Below, one piece after another: positions 1 to 8,136 of a DNA stretch of 60,277 nucleotides. The stretch is from a virus: positions 1 to 60,277 of the IMG/VR virus record IMGVR_UViG_3300042154_003205. One strand, 5' to 3'. Below the pieces are notes generated by a model, which was given only the letters and a program-made list of their open reading frames with translations, ran no database searches and was not told where the DNA came from. The position numbers were made by a program, and so were the translations under genes. The first letter of the stretch is position 1, and each line of letters opens with the position of its first letter.

Positions 1-78
1 GCGTCGAGTTCCATTAAGACCTTCTAACAGTGCCTCTTTGGTTTCGCCCCAACGACTTTCTAATAGTTCTTGTGACAT
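1..78 (-). CDS. gp23: Major capsid protein gp23, N-terminal 26 codons only
   Basis: The frame runs off the left edge of the window, so only residues 1-26 are present. They begin MSQELLESRWGETKEALLEG, which matches the start of gp23 in marine T4-like phages as I know it (LLE, then W-GE-T-EALLEGL). gp23 forms the hexamers of the capsid shell and is normally cleaved by the gp21 protease during maturation. A good ribosome site (AAGGAG) lies 7 nt before the ATG. It follows gp22 directly, as in T4 (20-67-68-21-22-23), and this synteny is the strongest support. Nothing can be said about the rest of the protein. Confidence 0.85.
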   Translation of the reverse strand, partial: MSQELLESRWGETKEALLEGLNGTRR

Positions 79-97
79 TTAAGTCTCCTTGTTAAGA

Positions 98-1186
98 TTA
101 AAGACCTGCCAGGCGCTTGAGGTCAATCACGTTGCTGCGATCTTCCGACACACTGGGAACAGTAGTTTTATCACCAGTTACTGAGGTGACAGATTCTGCA
201 ATTACTTTACGGGCTTTTGCAGATCTATCTTCCAACACTGCTGGTAGATACTTTTCAAAAGCATTTTTCAAACGGGCAGTTTGAACGCTTTCGAGTAAAT
301 TACGCATGACTTCTTGCTTTTCCTGGTTTAAGGGACGTAGCAATTCATCCATTGTGCTTTCACGCTCATTGGATTCACGGATCATACGCAGTTCACGTTC
401 TTTTGACTCCACCACGGTCTTTGCAGTACGGGTGATGTCGATTGCTTTACGCAATTTCTGATCTTTCTCTGCAATAATGTCATACAGTTTACGGACTTCT
501 GCCTTCTCATTGAGATGGGTTGCACCGAACTCTGCTGCATACGCTTCGAAAATACGACGACCAAAATTGTTCTCACGAGCAACTTGGATGTCTTCTTGTA
601 ACTGATTCAACTCAGCCTTGAGATGACGACTAACAGCTTGACTCATTTTGTGAGCTGATTCTTTTACGAAACGGCTCTTCAATTGTTCAAGTTTGCCACG
701 TGCTTCACGTACCAGACGTACCTTTGTCTCTACGACATCGCGTTTGTCTTTGGCGAATTCTGTGATTTCACGTGCCAATGCCTGCACCACGAAGTTTTCG
801 AGTTTTGCAACTCCTTCGGTGTGCATTTTGCGGTCTTTGCGCAATTCGCCAATTTCTTCTGCAAGTTTGCTAACCATGAAGCCGTTAAACTTCTGTGCTG
901 ATTCTTTCATCTTGTGTTGGAACTTGACGCGATCTTCCGTAAGTGCTTGCTTCTCAGCAGCCACTTGCGCAATTTCTGCGGCCAAACCTTCTGTTACCAT
1001 CTTGTCTAGGGCTTCTACCATTACTGTCTTGTCATGCTCATAGCGTTGTGCAAACTCTTCTCTGAGTTCTCCACGCACCTGTTCACGGGCTTCGTTTAGT
1101 TTAGATTCCCAAGCTTCGTTGAGTTCTTGACTAACGTCTTCGTTAATTAGGCCACTATCAAGCAAGGGTTTAATTGCATCAAACAT
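98..1186 (-). CDS. gp22: Prohead core scaffolding protein gp22
   Basis: This 362-aa, highly charged, almost entirely helical protein is rich in E, K, R, A and Q and predicts long coiled coils from about residue 20 to 320. It has no cysteine and little aromatic content. That is the character of the T4 gp22 scaffold, which fills the prohead and is degraded by gp21. It lies between the protease gene and the capsid gene, the T4 order. The start has an AAGGAG site 8 nt upstream and follows gp21 by 12 nt, so the two are probably co-translated. The N-terminal MFDAIKPLLDSGLINEDV segment resembles the gp22 start in cyanophages. Identification rests on composition, length and position. Confidence 0.85.
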   Translation of the reverse strand: MFDAIKPLLDSGLINEDVSQELNEAWESKLNEAREQVRGELREEFAQRYEHDKTVMVEALDKMVTEGLAAEIAQVAAEKQALTEDRVKFQHKMKESAQKFNGFMVSKLAEEIGELRKDRKMHTEGVAKLENFVVQALAREITEFAKDKRDVVETKVRLVREARGKLEQLKSRFVKESAHKMSQAVSRHLKAELNQLQEDIQVARENNFGRRIFEAYAAEFGATHLNEKAEVRKLYDIIAEKDQKLRKAIDITRTAKTVVESKERELRMIRESNERESTMDELLRPLNQEKQEVMRNLLESVQTARLKNAFEKYLPAVLEDRSAKARKVIAESVTSVTGDKTTVPSVSEDRSNVIDLKRLAGL

Positions 1187-1198
1187 GCCTGGTTCTCC

Positions 1199-1837
1199 TT
1201 AGATTTTGAGATCCCGAATGAGTCTTTTAACTTCATTCTTTAGGTATCTCTGTACTTTGTCGCTTTCGCCAGATTCCCTTGCCATCTCCATCAGTTTATG
1301 ACCGTGCTTCATGTTCATGAGACCTTCATAAATTGCTGTTGGATAAGCATTGGGTGCGCTGGGTTGTGCAACCACATCTATAGTGACAATTTCAAAGTCA
1401 CTTACATGTCCTGTTCTGTCGTCTACGTTGCCGCTGCCACGACTACTGACACCAAGTTTTACACCTGATGTCAGCAATGTCTTAATCAATTCTCCCATGG
1501 GAGTTGGCAGTATTTTCAACTTGCCGCAACCAGCATGTCCGTCCATCCACATGCCTTCAACTGTGTGGCACACACGATCTAAATTTATTTTTAAATCATC
1601 TGGATGGTCCACTTCACCTAGAACGGAGTTACCGCCGCGGATCTGTTCGTTGATGGTTTCAACTGCCTTGATAATTTCATGTCGCGGATAGATACGTTCA
1701 TTTGCATTCTTCTTGTCGCCTTCAATGCAAATGCCTTTGAGGTAGAGATGCTTTTTACCGGCCATATCCGCTTCTTCTAAGACTTGGATATTGGCCTGGC
1801 TAAAAGTTAAATCTTCTCTTAGGTATCTAGATGACAT
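1199..1837 (-). CDS. gp21: Prohead core protease gp21
   Basis: This 212-aa protein belongs to the T4 gp21 / herpesvirus-protease-like serine peptidase group that cleaves the scaffold and capsid proteins during head maturation. Visible hallmarks are the LYLKGICIEGDKKNANERIY block (about residues 31-50), GEVDHP with the probable catalytic His at residue 78, LGVSSRGSG with the probable nucleophile Ser at 131 or 132, and the strand FEIVTIDVVAQPSAPNA (about 148-164). Its length agrees with the family. It starts 4 nt after the gp68-like gene and precedes gp22, as in T4. Confidence 0.92.
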   Translation of the reverse strand: MSSRYLREDLTFSQANIQVLEEADMAGKKHLYLKGICIEGDKKNANERIYPRHEIIKAVETINEQIRGGNSVLGEVDHPDDLKINLDRVCHTVEGMWMDGHAGCGKLKILPTPMGELIKTLLTSGVKLGVSSRGSGNVDDRTGHVSDFEIVTIDVVAQPSAPNAYPTAIYEGLMNMKHGHKLMEMARESGESDKVQRYLKNEVKRLIRDLKI

Positions 1838-1841
1838 CTAA

Positions 1842-2678
1842 TTAAGCCTTACGTCCACCGGGAAGTGGGCTCTTGTTGTTTTGACCTTCACTGCCGGCGC
1901 CCATTTTAGGCTTTGGTGCTGCTGAAGGCTTTTGTGTGCCTTGTGCAGGTGTGTTGCCAACTTTGCCGATCAAGTCTTTGGTGTTGTTGCTGTAAGCAGA
2001 TGTGTCATGATGTCCACCTTCGGCTGCACCAGTGTGTACTGGACGGCTGGCCATGCCTGCTTGTCCGCTGTTGGCTGCATAGGTAGACTTCTTGTTTACG
2101 CCGCCTTCTTCACTGGTCACTGGCTTTGGGGCTGCTTTAAGACTCACAGCTTCCATCATGCCTGGTTCCATTTCGTCAGTGTCGTCCATTTCAATAGCGT
2201 CGCCGCCTTCGTCAGGACCAAATCCATCGCCATCGCCCATGTCGTCACTGCCCATGAGGTCTTCAAACTCGGCCATCAACTGGTCCAATTTGTCTTCTAA
2301 ATTCATGATGTCGTCTTTGGTGGCTGCTTCACTGCTGCCGCCTTCGTCACTCATGCTAAATTCTGCTTCTTCGCCATCGTCGTCCATGGACATGTCCATT
2401 TCTTCGTCGCCTTCGGCTTCCATGTTCATGTCAGATTCTTCTTCCATTTCCACGTCGTCGATTAGGTCATCAGCAGCGTCACCGCCCATCATGCCTTCGT
2501 CTAGCTCTTCTTCGGCTTCGTCCATCTCTTCATGTTTGGCTTCTTCAATATCTTCTTCGGCCATGATATTTTCATAGATTTGACGGCTTTTTTCCACAAC
2601 AATGTCGTGGAATAGTTCGCGGGCTTTCGCCTCTTCGTCATTGATTACATATTCAATCAATTGTTCAAAACGGTTCAT
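1842..2678 (-). CDS. Acidic prohead core protein, gp68-like
   Basis: This 278-aa protein has three parts. Residues 1-45 form an amphipathic helix (FEQLIEYVINDEEAKARELF) of the type seen in cyanophage prohead core proteins. Residues 46-180 are extremely acidic and methionine-rich, with runs of D, E and M. Residues 185-278 are a basic, disordered G/S/P/N/K tail. It occupies the place of T4 gene 68, between gp67 and gp21, and an acidic core protein is expected there. T4 gp68 is only about half as long, so the acidic and basic segments look like expansions. A late-promoter-like CGTAAATA lies 31 nt upstream, and AGGAG precedes the ATG. I infer a scaffold role from position and composition rather than from a clear sequence match. 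Confidence 0.65.
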   Translation of the reverse strand: MNRFEQLIEYVINDEEAKARELFHDIVVEKSRQIYENIMAEEDIEEAKHEEMDEAEEELDEGMMGGDAADDLIDDVEMEEESDMNMEAEGDEEMDMSMDDDGEEAEFSMSDEGGSSEAATKDDIMNLEDKLDQLMAEFEDLMGSDDMGDGDGFGPDEGGDAIEMDDTDEMEPGMMEAVSLKAAPKPVTSEEGGVNKKSTYAANSGQAGMASRPVHTGAAEGGHHDTSAYSNNTKDLIGKVGNTPAQGTQKPSAAPKPKMGAGSEGQNNKSPLPGGRKA

Positions 2679-2709
2679 ATGGGAAACTCCTATAGGTAAA
2701 GTGTGCTGT

Positions 2710-2717
2710 TATTTACG
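2710..2717 (-). promoter_or_regulatory. Late promoter for the gp68-like gene (CGTAAATA)
   Basis: Reading leftward, CGTAAATA followed by ACAGC matches six of eight positions of the T4 late consensus TATAAATA. It sits 31 nt before the ATG at 2678, leaving room for a leader with an AGGAG site. The same variant core GTAAATAACAG stands before the plus-strand gene at 22147, which supports its being a real motif. Confidence 0.5.
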
Positions 2718-2764
2718 CACGAGGAGAAAAACACCAGGTTTAAGAGGTAGAAAAGGCGTATAAA

Positions 2765-2792
2765 TGTAAAATTGCTGTCACAATGTTTTACA
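2765..2792 (-). terminator. Weak hairpin at the end of the gp67-like gene
   Basis: TGTAAAA and TTTTACA form a 7-bp inverted repeat around a loop that can add a TTG/CAA pairing; the repeat includes the stop codon of the gp67-like gene. On the minus strand it is followed by TTTATACGCC rather than a clean U-run, so it may attenuate or protect transcripts instead of ending them. Confidence 0.25.
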
Positions 2793-3009
2793 TTGCCGGA
2801 GGGGCAGGGGGAGGTGCGTACTGTTTTCGCACCAGTTTGAGTTTTTCCTTGAACTCATAAGTTCTCACATCATTCATTTTACGCAGTTTGTTTAACTGAC
2901 GCAGTGTGAGACGAGTTTTTCGCAAATCACTCTGTTGCGGCTGACTATTGTCTTGCGACAGGTCTTGAAACGCTTCAGGGTCTTTGCGAAAAAATTCGTT
3001 TAACAGCAT
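2788..3009 (-). CDS. Small protein at the gp67 position, putative prohead core protein
   Basis: This 73-aa protein (MLLNEFFRKDPEAFQ at the start, a basic helical middle LRQLNKLRKMNDVRTYEFKEKLKLV, and a proline tail APPPAPPAM) sits exactly where T4 has gene 67, between portal gene 20 and the gp68-like gene. T4 gp67 is about 80 aa but very acidic, whereas this one is net basic, so position and size agree and composition does not. I recall similar short proteins at this place in marine T4-like phages. Its start lies only 5 nt after a CATAAATA box that overlaps the portal stop codon, and there is no ribosome site, so the message may be leaderless. Confidence 0.55.
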   Translation of the reverse strand: MLLNEFFRKDPEAFQDLSQDNSQPQQSDLRKTRLTLRQLNKLRKMNDVRTYEFKEKLKLVRKQYAPPPAPPAM

Positions 3010-3014
3010 GGTGT

Positions 3015-3022
3015 TATTTATG
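3015..3022 (-). promoter_or_regulatory. Late promoter 5 nt before the gp67-like start (CATAAATA)
   Basis: CATAAATA on the minus strand overlaps the TAA stop of gp20. Only ACACC separates it from the ATG at 3009. If the box works at -10 as in T4, transcription begins at or within the start codon. Because it contains a stop codon in a natural context, chance occurrence is possible. Confidence 0.45.
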
Positions 3023-4805
3023 CTGCACCAGGGGCAGCAGGGGCAGGCGCACCACCAGGTACCACAGGCACAGGTCCAGCACCAGCAGGTGCTCCTGCAC
3101 CGTTGGCAGCCATTCCGGCAACTTCTTCGCCGGTCTCAATATCAGCTTCCAGGGCACCTGGGGTAATACCAATACTACGCAGGTCTTGACCTGCATTGGT
3201 TTCCAGTTCAGGTTCGTCGCGTTCTTCACGCCACATTTCTTCGTTTTCTGCAATTTCTTCTTCAGTTAAACCCAAGAACCGTTGCAACAAGAAACGCTTG
3301 CTCATGTAAGGCAATGCTTCCAACTGTGTAAATGCACCAATACGTGTGGTATCTAACTCGCTTTGACGATAACTGGCAAAGTTTTGAGGTGCATTAAACT
3401 TCAAATCAAACAGGCTAGAGTCTATGTTAAACCCTCGCCATTTCATGAACATCTTAAATTCGTCGTCGAGTTTTTGCACAATTAATGCTTGCAATCGCTC
3501 GCAGTACTGGTTGAATCTGTACTCTTGAATCAGTGCTGTGCCTACTTTTCCGTCGGTCATTGCACGGTCTGAATCGTCTGGTCCTGTGGGCAAGTAACTG
3601 CTAGGCACACGCAAACCACGGGCCATTTTGTTGTTGAAGTATTTCAAGTCATCGATTTCGCCCAGATTCTGTCCGCCTGCCAGGGTGTCTACTGAACTGC
3701 CACGTCCGTCTGCACCCTGGGGAAAGAAGTAGTCTTCGTTGATACTAAGTGGGTTGTAACTGGCATCCATCATGTTGTTGCCGCCACCTGTCATGGTGGG
3801 GATTCTGCGCTGATGCATTTCGTTTTTGACACGTTCCACAAAGGCCATGGCCAAGTGCGATGGCATGTTGCCCACATCAATTTTGAAGATTCGTCGTTCT
3901 GGAGCACGACTCACACGATAGATCAACACAGCATCTTCTAGCAGTTCTTTCTGCTTGAACACCTTGTATATCTGTTCTAATATACTGCGACCAAACGGCC
4001 AAAACACATCCAGGCCTTCGTTCAAACTGATGTGTACCACGTGCTTGGCATCCAAGCAAACTTCGTTCATGGCAGTCATAAAACGACTGTTGCCTACGCC
4101 ACCACCTGTGCCGCCATTGGGCATGGTGTAGTTGGCGTTGCCTGATATGGTGCCTGTCACAGGGTTGGTCATGTAGTCTGTGGTGGTCTTGGCTGCCACA
4201 GTCATGTTTTGAAAGTTGGGGTTGATATCACGAATCACATACTGTTCAGGACGCTTGCCTTCTGATTCGTTCACAATCACGCGGGCCACTTTGCTCATGT
4301 CCACCCACATCATTTCAAATGTTTCTGGATCACGCACAAACACTTGATCGCCATACTTGATGGTGTTGCGGAACAGTTTGAATATGCGCTGGTCTAGTTT
4401 GTTCAGCTTAATCCACTGTTGCAACTGCTTCTTGATGATTGACACTTCGTTGTCTGTGGGCTTGTCACGATAATCAACTTCAAACGGTGTGCCGTTTTGT
4501 TCGTTCATTTGAGTGCTGAACTCAGCAATGATGTCCAGGCATGCATTGATTTCGCTGTCCATGTCCATGTTTTCATATTGATTGTAACGTTCAATACGGT
4601 TGGGGTGTCCCGAGTAAACTTCGGGCAGTCTTGACGCATAGTTGCGAAAAATAAAATCCGCAGGCATGCCTGTGTCCGAGCCATCGTTTTTGGTGTAGCC
4701 AGGCAGGCCAAATTGGTTCCTGCCTGAGATGGGACTCATCACACCAGAAGTGTCTGCCACCTTGAAATACTTTTTCCACGAACCGGATTGTTTGTTGTAT
4801 GCCAT
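3018..4805 (-). CDS. gp20: Portal vertex protein gp20
   Basis: At 595 aa this is slightly longer than T4 gp20 (about 520). It forms the dodecameric portal through which DNA is packaged and to which the neck joins. Conserved gp20 segments include ENMDMDSEINACLDIIAEFS (about residues 77-96), FRNTIKYGDQVFVRDPET, VVHISLNEGLDVFWPFGRSI, the stalk-like KNEMHQRRIPTMTGG, and YFNNKMARGLRVPSSYLPTG (about 394-413). The last 60 residues are an A/P/G-rich disordered tail, which explains the extra length. The gene follows the tape measure and precedes the small core genes. Its ATG is 7 nt after an AATAAATA late box, without a ribosome site. Confidence 0.95.
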   Translation of the reverse strand: MAYNKQSGSWKKYFKVADTSGVMSPISGRNQFGLPGYTKNDGSDTGMPADFIFRNYASRLPEVYSGHPNRIERYNQYENMDMDSEINACLDIIAEFSTQMNEQNGTPFEVDYRDKPTDNEVSIIKKQLQQWIKLNKLDQRIFKLFRNTIKYGDQVFVRDPETFEMMWVDMSKVARVIVNESEGKRPEQYVIRDINPNFQNMTVAAKTTTDYMTNPVTGTISGNANYTMPNGGTGGGVGNSRFMTAMNEVCLDAKHVVHISLNEGLDVFWPFGRSILEQIYKVFKQKELLEDAVLIYRVSRAPERRIFKIDVGNMPSHLAMAFVERVKNEMHQRRIPTMTGGGNNMMDASYNPLSINEDYFFPQGADGRGSSVDTLAGGQNLGEIDDLKYFNNKMARGLRVPSSYLPTGPDDSDRAMTDGKVGTALIQEYRFNQYCERLQALIVQKLDDEFKMFMKWRGFNIDSSLFDLKFNAPQNFASYRQSELDTTRIGAFTQLEALPYMSKRFLLQRFLGLTEEEIAENEEMWREERDEPELETNAGQDLRSIGITPGALEADIETGEEVAGMAANGAGAPAGAGPVPVVPGGAPAPAAPGAA

Positions 4806-4812
4806 AGTGTAT

Positions 4813-4820
4813 TATTTATT
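4813..4820 (-). promoter_or_regulatory. Late promoter 7 nt before gp20 (AATAAATA)
   Basis: AATAAATA matches T4's TATAAATA at seven of eight positions. It lies between the tape-measure stop (4822-4824) and the gp20 ATG, with only ATACACT in between. No purine-rich ribosome site fits there, so a leaderless transcript is likely. Confidence 0.6.
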
Positions 4821-4821
4821 G

Positions 4822-7251
4822 TTAGTTGCTGGCTACCTGTGCTAATCGCTCACTGGCCTTGGCAGTGGATGCTTGACTGCGACGAATTTCTTCCAGCAGC
4901 CCAACCATTTGTTGTTGCAGGCCTTGATCACCACCTCTTTGCATTTGTTCTGCAAATTTACTGATATTGGTCACAGCAGACTTGAATTCATCCCCCATGG
5001 TTTCTTTGAAACTTTGACCAATTTGTTCAGCGGCTTCTTTGTCTATTTCCAAACTGGGCATGGCACCCAACAATGCACCTGTGTTGGCTGTTGTGGGCAT
5101 GGCATTGGTTTTGAAGCTGTCAATCTGCTTGAGTATTGCTCCTTGACTGTCAATCAATGCTTGTTGTGCAGGGCCAGTATTCATCATGCCCGAAGATATG
5201 TCTGCATAAGCAGCATCAAAGCCTTTGTTGGCACCTGGATTAACTTTGGTCTTCATGCCACTGGTTATATTGTCAATTGCTTTGAGCATTTCGCTCTGCG
5301 GATCCGCCATTTTGTTCTTTGACCGGTCGCCGGTGACCATGCCAAACAACTTGGTCAAATCAGTATTTTCATCTTTGTTGAGCACACGCTCGCCCCGATG
5401 CAACTGTGCAATAATGTCTTTGGGCTCAAACAGTTTGCCAATTTCACCTGATGTGCCATCTGCTCTTTGTGGAGGATTAAAAGGATCATATCTTGGACCA
5501 CCGGGTACACGTGGTGGTTCTGCTGGTGGCGGTGGGGGATTGGTCACTGATGGCGGTCCGGTTATGATCACCGGCAATGGGTTCTGACGAGTATACGGAT
5601 TAGGAACTGGACTAGGAAATCTTACACCACCTGGTGGTGGGTTTTGTTGCTCAGCCGATGGTCCGGTGACTCCATCGCCAGGTTGGGCCACAGGTATAAT
5701 AGCTGGATTTGTTCCTTCGCCTAGCACAGTGCCAGGACCCAGACCCCCACGTGCATCCAACCCTGCTTTGTTACCAACAATAGGGCCACTGCCTAGTTTT
5801 TTTCTCAGGTCCACCACCAGTTTATTAAACTCAGTGGCCACCGATACCATGGTATTTTTTGCTAGATTTGGAACGCCTGTTTGCACAAATGCCTGCAACG
5901 TCAGCATGGTATCATTTTGTGCCTTGCGTAGTTCTGCTTGTGCATCTACTGTCTTGCCGGCTGTGACAAACTGAGTCTCAGTGGCTGCTTTAGCATCTGC
6001 CAACTGCTGTTCAGAATTTTTCTTTGCCATCATTCCCATTTTGGCAGCATTGCTGTATGCACCAAACAAGTCATCAAACACTCCAACTTTGCCCAACACA
6101 CCCATTTTTTCCAATGTATCACTGCCAGCTTCCAGTGTTCGTTGCCGGGAGGCAGCAAGACCTGCTTCGTCTCCTCGAAAACGTCCTGCTTTTATATCTT
6201 CAGTTTCGCGTAGACCTTGACCTTGAGTCAACATGTTGTATTGTCTAGCTGCTTCGGTTTGCAAATTCCCCGACACAATGTCTGCAAAACCTTTTTCTTG
6301 TCCCATGCTCTTGGCAATGATCAATCTGTCCTGCAACTGCTTGACTTCTTCTGTTTTGCCTTGTCTAGTCAACTCATCTATAGTGGCTGCAAAACGCTGA
6401 TTGCTCATGGCTTCGTCCAGCGCATCTGACTGTTGCTTGGCACTGATACCGGTAAGTTTGGTCAGTGTATCTTGTTCGCGTATGAACTTGACTGCACTGT
6501 CAGCTAATTTTTTATAGTCCTGTTCTTGCCCAAGAGACAATCGATTTTGCATTTTGGCAAATCGCAACGCAGCGTCGGCCTGTTCATTTTCTTCAAGTCC
6601 CAATCTGCGCAAACCTTCTTCATACTTGGCCATACCAGCACCAAGATCAGCAAAGTTCTTGCGACCTTTGGCCACTGTGCCGCCCAGCAGTGCTAGGTCA
6701 TCAGCATTTTGTGCAGCCATGGCCAAAAATCTGTCAAGTTTGTTGACATTCAGTCCCAGTTTTTGAATGTCTTCGAAAAGTCCTTCAATACCGTCAGCAC
6801 CCACAGCTCCGCTTGCAGCCATTTGACTGAAAGCCTCATACATATTGTCAGCTTGGATGTTGGCAGTTTTTGTAAGTTCGGCTCCTTGTTTTAATATCTG
6901 TGTGGTCAAAAACGTAAAAGCAGCAGCCAGTCCTTTGACTATGGCTCCACCAGGCGTCAGCAAACTCAGTCCCACTGCTGCTGTTTGTGCAGCGTTGACC
7001 ATGTTGTCTATGGAACTGTTGAATACTGCGGCACCTTTTTCCCCGCGATACATGGCACGAGTATAGTCGCCCACTGCGTCAGCCAGATTGCCCATGATGC
7101 CGGTAGCAACCTGCACTTTGAATCCAAAGTTTTGTATGCCAGTTTGTGCTTCCAACAGCTTCTGACTGGTTTCGGGCAAAATGTAGCCAAAACGGCGCAT
7201 CTGTTCGTTGACTTCTTCTGTGATCCTGGCGAGGTTTTCTTCTGGCGTCAT
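4822..7251 (-). CDS. Tail tape measure protein (gp29 counterpart)
   Basis: This 809-aa protein is predicted to set tail length and occupy the tail-tube lumen. Residues 1-75 are helical. A hydrophobic, glycine-rich segment at about 85-120 (AAVGLSLLTPGGAIVKGLAA) is typical of tape measures. A long A/Q/K/E-rich helical region runs to about 490. A proline-rich linker (about 520-610, including NPPPPPAEPP) follows, then a GEIGKLFEPKDIIAQLHRGE motif at about 615-635 that recurs near the C-termini of phage tape measures, and a final helical part. I start at 7251 (MTPEENLARI) because a perfect late promoter lies 25 nt upstream; an in-frame ATG at 7335 would lie upstream of that transcript. At about 1.5 Å per helical residue the tail would be roughly 110-120 nm. 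Sequence identity with T4 gp29 is not obvious. Confidence 0.75.
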   Translation of the reverse strand: MTPEENLARITEEVNEQMRRFGYILPETSQKLLEAQTGIQNFGFKVQVATGIMGNLADAVGDYTRAMYRGEKGAAVFNSSIDNMVNAAQTAAVGLSLLTPGGAIVKGLAAAFTFLTTQILKQGAELTKTANIQADNMYEAFSQMAASGAVGADGIEGLFEDIQKLGLNVNKLDRFLAMAAQNADDLALLGGTVAKGRKNFADLGAGMAKYEEGLRRLGLEENEQADAALRFAKMQNRLSLGQEQDYKKLADSAVKFIREQDTLTKLTGISAKQQSDALDEAMSNQRFAATIDELTRQGKTEEVKQLQDRLIIAKSMGQEKGFADIVSGNLQTEAARQYNMLTQGQGLRETEDIKAGRFRGDEAGLAASRQRTLEAGSDTLEKMGVLGKVGVFDDLFGAYSNAAKMGMMAKKNSEQQLADAKAATETQFVTAGKTVDAQAELRKAQNDTMLTLQAFVQTGVPNLAKNTMVSVATEFNKLVVDLRKKLGSGPIVGNKAGLDARGGLGPGTVLGEGTNPAIIPVAQPGDGVTGPSAEQQNPPPGGVRFPSPVPNPYTRQNPLPVIITGPPSVTNPPPPPAEPPRVPGGPRYDPFNPPQRADGTSGEIGKLFEPKDIIAQLHRGERVLNKDENTDLTKLFGMVTGDRSKNKMADPQSEMLKAIDNITSGMKTKVNPGANKGFDAAYADISSGMMNTGPAQQALIDSQGAILKQIDSFKTNAMPTTANTGALLGAMPSLEIDKEAAEQIGQSFKETMGDEFKSAVTNISKFAEQMQRGGDQGLQQQMVGLLEEIRRSQASTAKASERLAQVASN

Positions 7252-7262
7252 GGTGCTGTACC

Positions 7263-7270
7263 TATAAGTA
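7263..7270 (+). promoter_or_regulatory. Late promoter for gp26 (TATAAGTA)
   Basis: TATAAGTA has one mismatch to the T4 late box and stands 23 nt before the gp26 ATG. It is half of an 8-bp inverted repeat, ACCTATAA (7260-7267) with TTATAGGT (7280-7287), whose other arm belongs to the minus-strand promoter. Confidence 0.55.
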
Positions 7271-7276
7271 GAACTA

Positions 7277-7284
7277 TATTTATA
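7277..7284 (-). promoter_or_regulatory. Late promoter for the tape measure gene (TATAAATA)
   Basis: This is a perfect copy of the T4 late consensus on the minus strand, 25 nt before the ATG at 7251. It faces the gp26 promoter, and the predicted start sites of each lie inside or next to the other's box. Confidence 0.7.
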
Positions 7285-7293
7285 GGTATCAAA

Positions 7294-8136
7294 ATGACCC
7301 AATCTCACAATCCGCTGCGACAATTTTTCCGACAACCTGCCATCTACTTGAAGTTGCCCAGTGCTGGACGATACTGGCCGGCTGCGTCCTTGGATTTACC
7401 TGCCAACGGTGAACTGCCAATCTATCCCATGACTGCCATTGACGAAATTACCTATCGCACTCCAGATGCCTTGTTCAACGGTCAGGCCGTGGTCACTGTG
7501 ATTCAAAGTTGTGTGCCCAACATAAAAAATGCCTGGCACATGCCCAATATTGATGTCAGCCCGTTGCTGATTGCCATACGCATTGCCAGCTATGGACATG
7601 AGATGGCACTGAACACCACCTGTCCCTCATGCAATCACGAAGAAGAATATGCCTTGGACATGCGCACTGTGCTGGACCAAATTCGTTCACCAGACTTTGC
7701 TGAGACCATTGACTATGGCGATTTGGAAATTGTTTTTAATCCTGTGAACTATGAACAACAAAACGCCAGCAGTATTGCGCAATTTGAACAGCAAAAACTC
7801 TTGAGTGTGTTGCCCGCATCAGACTTGCCAGAAGAAGAAAAGATGACTCGCTTAACACAGGCCATGAAAATCATAACTGATCTCACCATCAACATTGTGA
7901 CTCAAAGCATTGCTGTGATCAAAACACCCGGTGCTGCTGTGACCAACCATGAGCAAATTGAAGAATTTTTGAGAAACTGTGACAGCAAAATTTACAATCA
8001 AATTCGAGATCATGTGGTATCACTGCGACAACAAAGCGAGATTGCACCATTGAAAATTGTCTGTACCGAATGCAGTCATGAATACAATCAACCCATGGAT
8101 CTGGACATTGCAAATTTTTTCGCATCCGCCTCCTAA
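7294..8136 (+). CDS. gp26: Baseplate hub assembly protein gp26
   Basis: This 280-aa protein resembles the T4 gp26 family (T4_baseplate family), which acts in tail hub assembly. Recognisable features are the N-terminal LPSAGRYW, PMTAIDEITYRTPDALFNGQ (about residues 48-67), then CPSCNHEEEYALDM (about 110-123) and a second CTECSHEY near residue 257. The four cysteines could bind zinc, a feature of this family in marine phages. I chose the ATG at 7294 because the longer upstream frame lies antisense within the tape measure gene. The last codons, gca-aat-ttt-ttc, form a canonical -1 slippery site; see the fusion entry. It is divergent from the tape measure gene, with which the product probably works. 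Confidence 0.85.
   Translation: MTQSHNPLRQFFRQPAIYLKLPSAGRYWPAASLDLPANGELPIYPMTAIDEITYRTPDALFNGQAVVTVIQSCVPNIKNAWHMPNIDVSPLLIAIRIASYGHEMALNTTCPSCNHEEEYALDMRTVLDQIRSPDFAETIDYGDLEIVFNPVNYEQQNASSIAQFEQQKLLSVLPASDLPEEEKMTRLTQAMKIITDLTINIVTQSIAVIKTPGAAVTNHEQIEEFLRNCDSKIYNQIRDHVVSLRQQSEIAPLKIVCTECSHEYNQPMDLDIANFFASAS

Noticed and set aside
2092-2577. Serine-rich open frame of 161 codons on the plus strand
   Set aside because: It is the antisense of the acidic E/D/M-rich core protein; the serine runs mirror its GAA/GAT codons.
7252-7335. Longer N-terminus of the tape measure protein (28 extra residues)
   Set aside because: A perfect late promoter lies at 7277-7284, downstream of that start, and the extra segment overlaps gp26 on the other strand.
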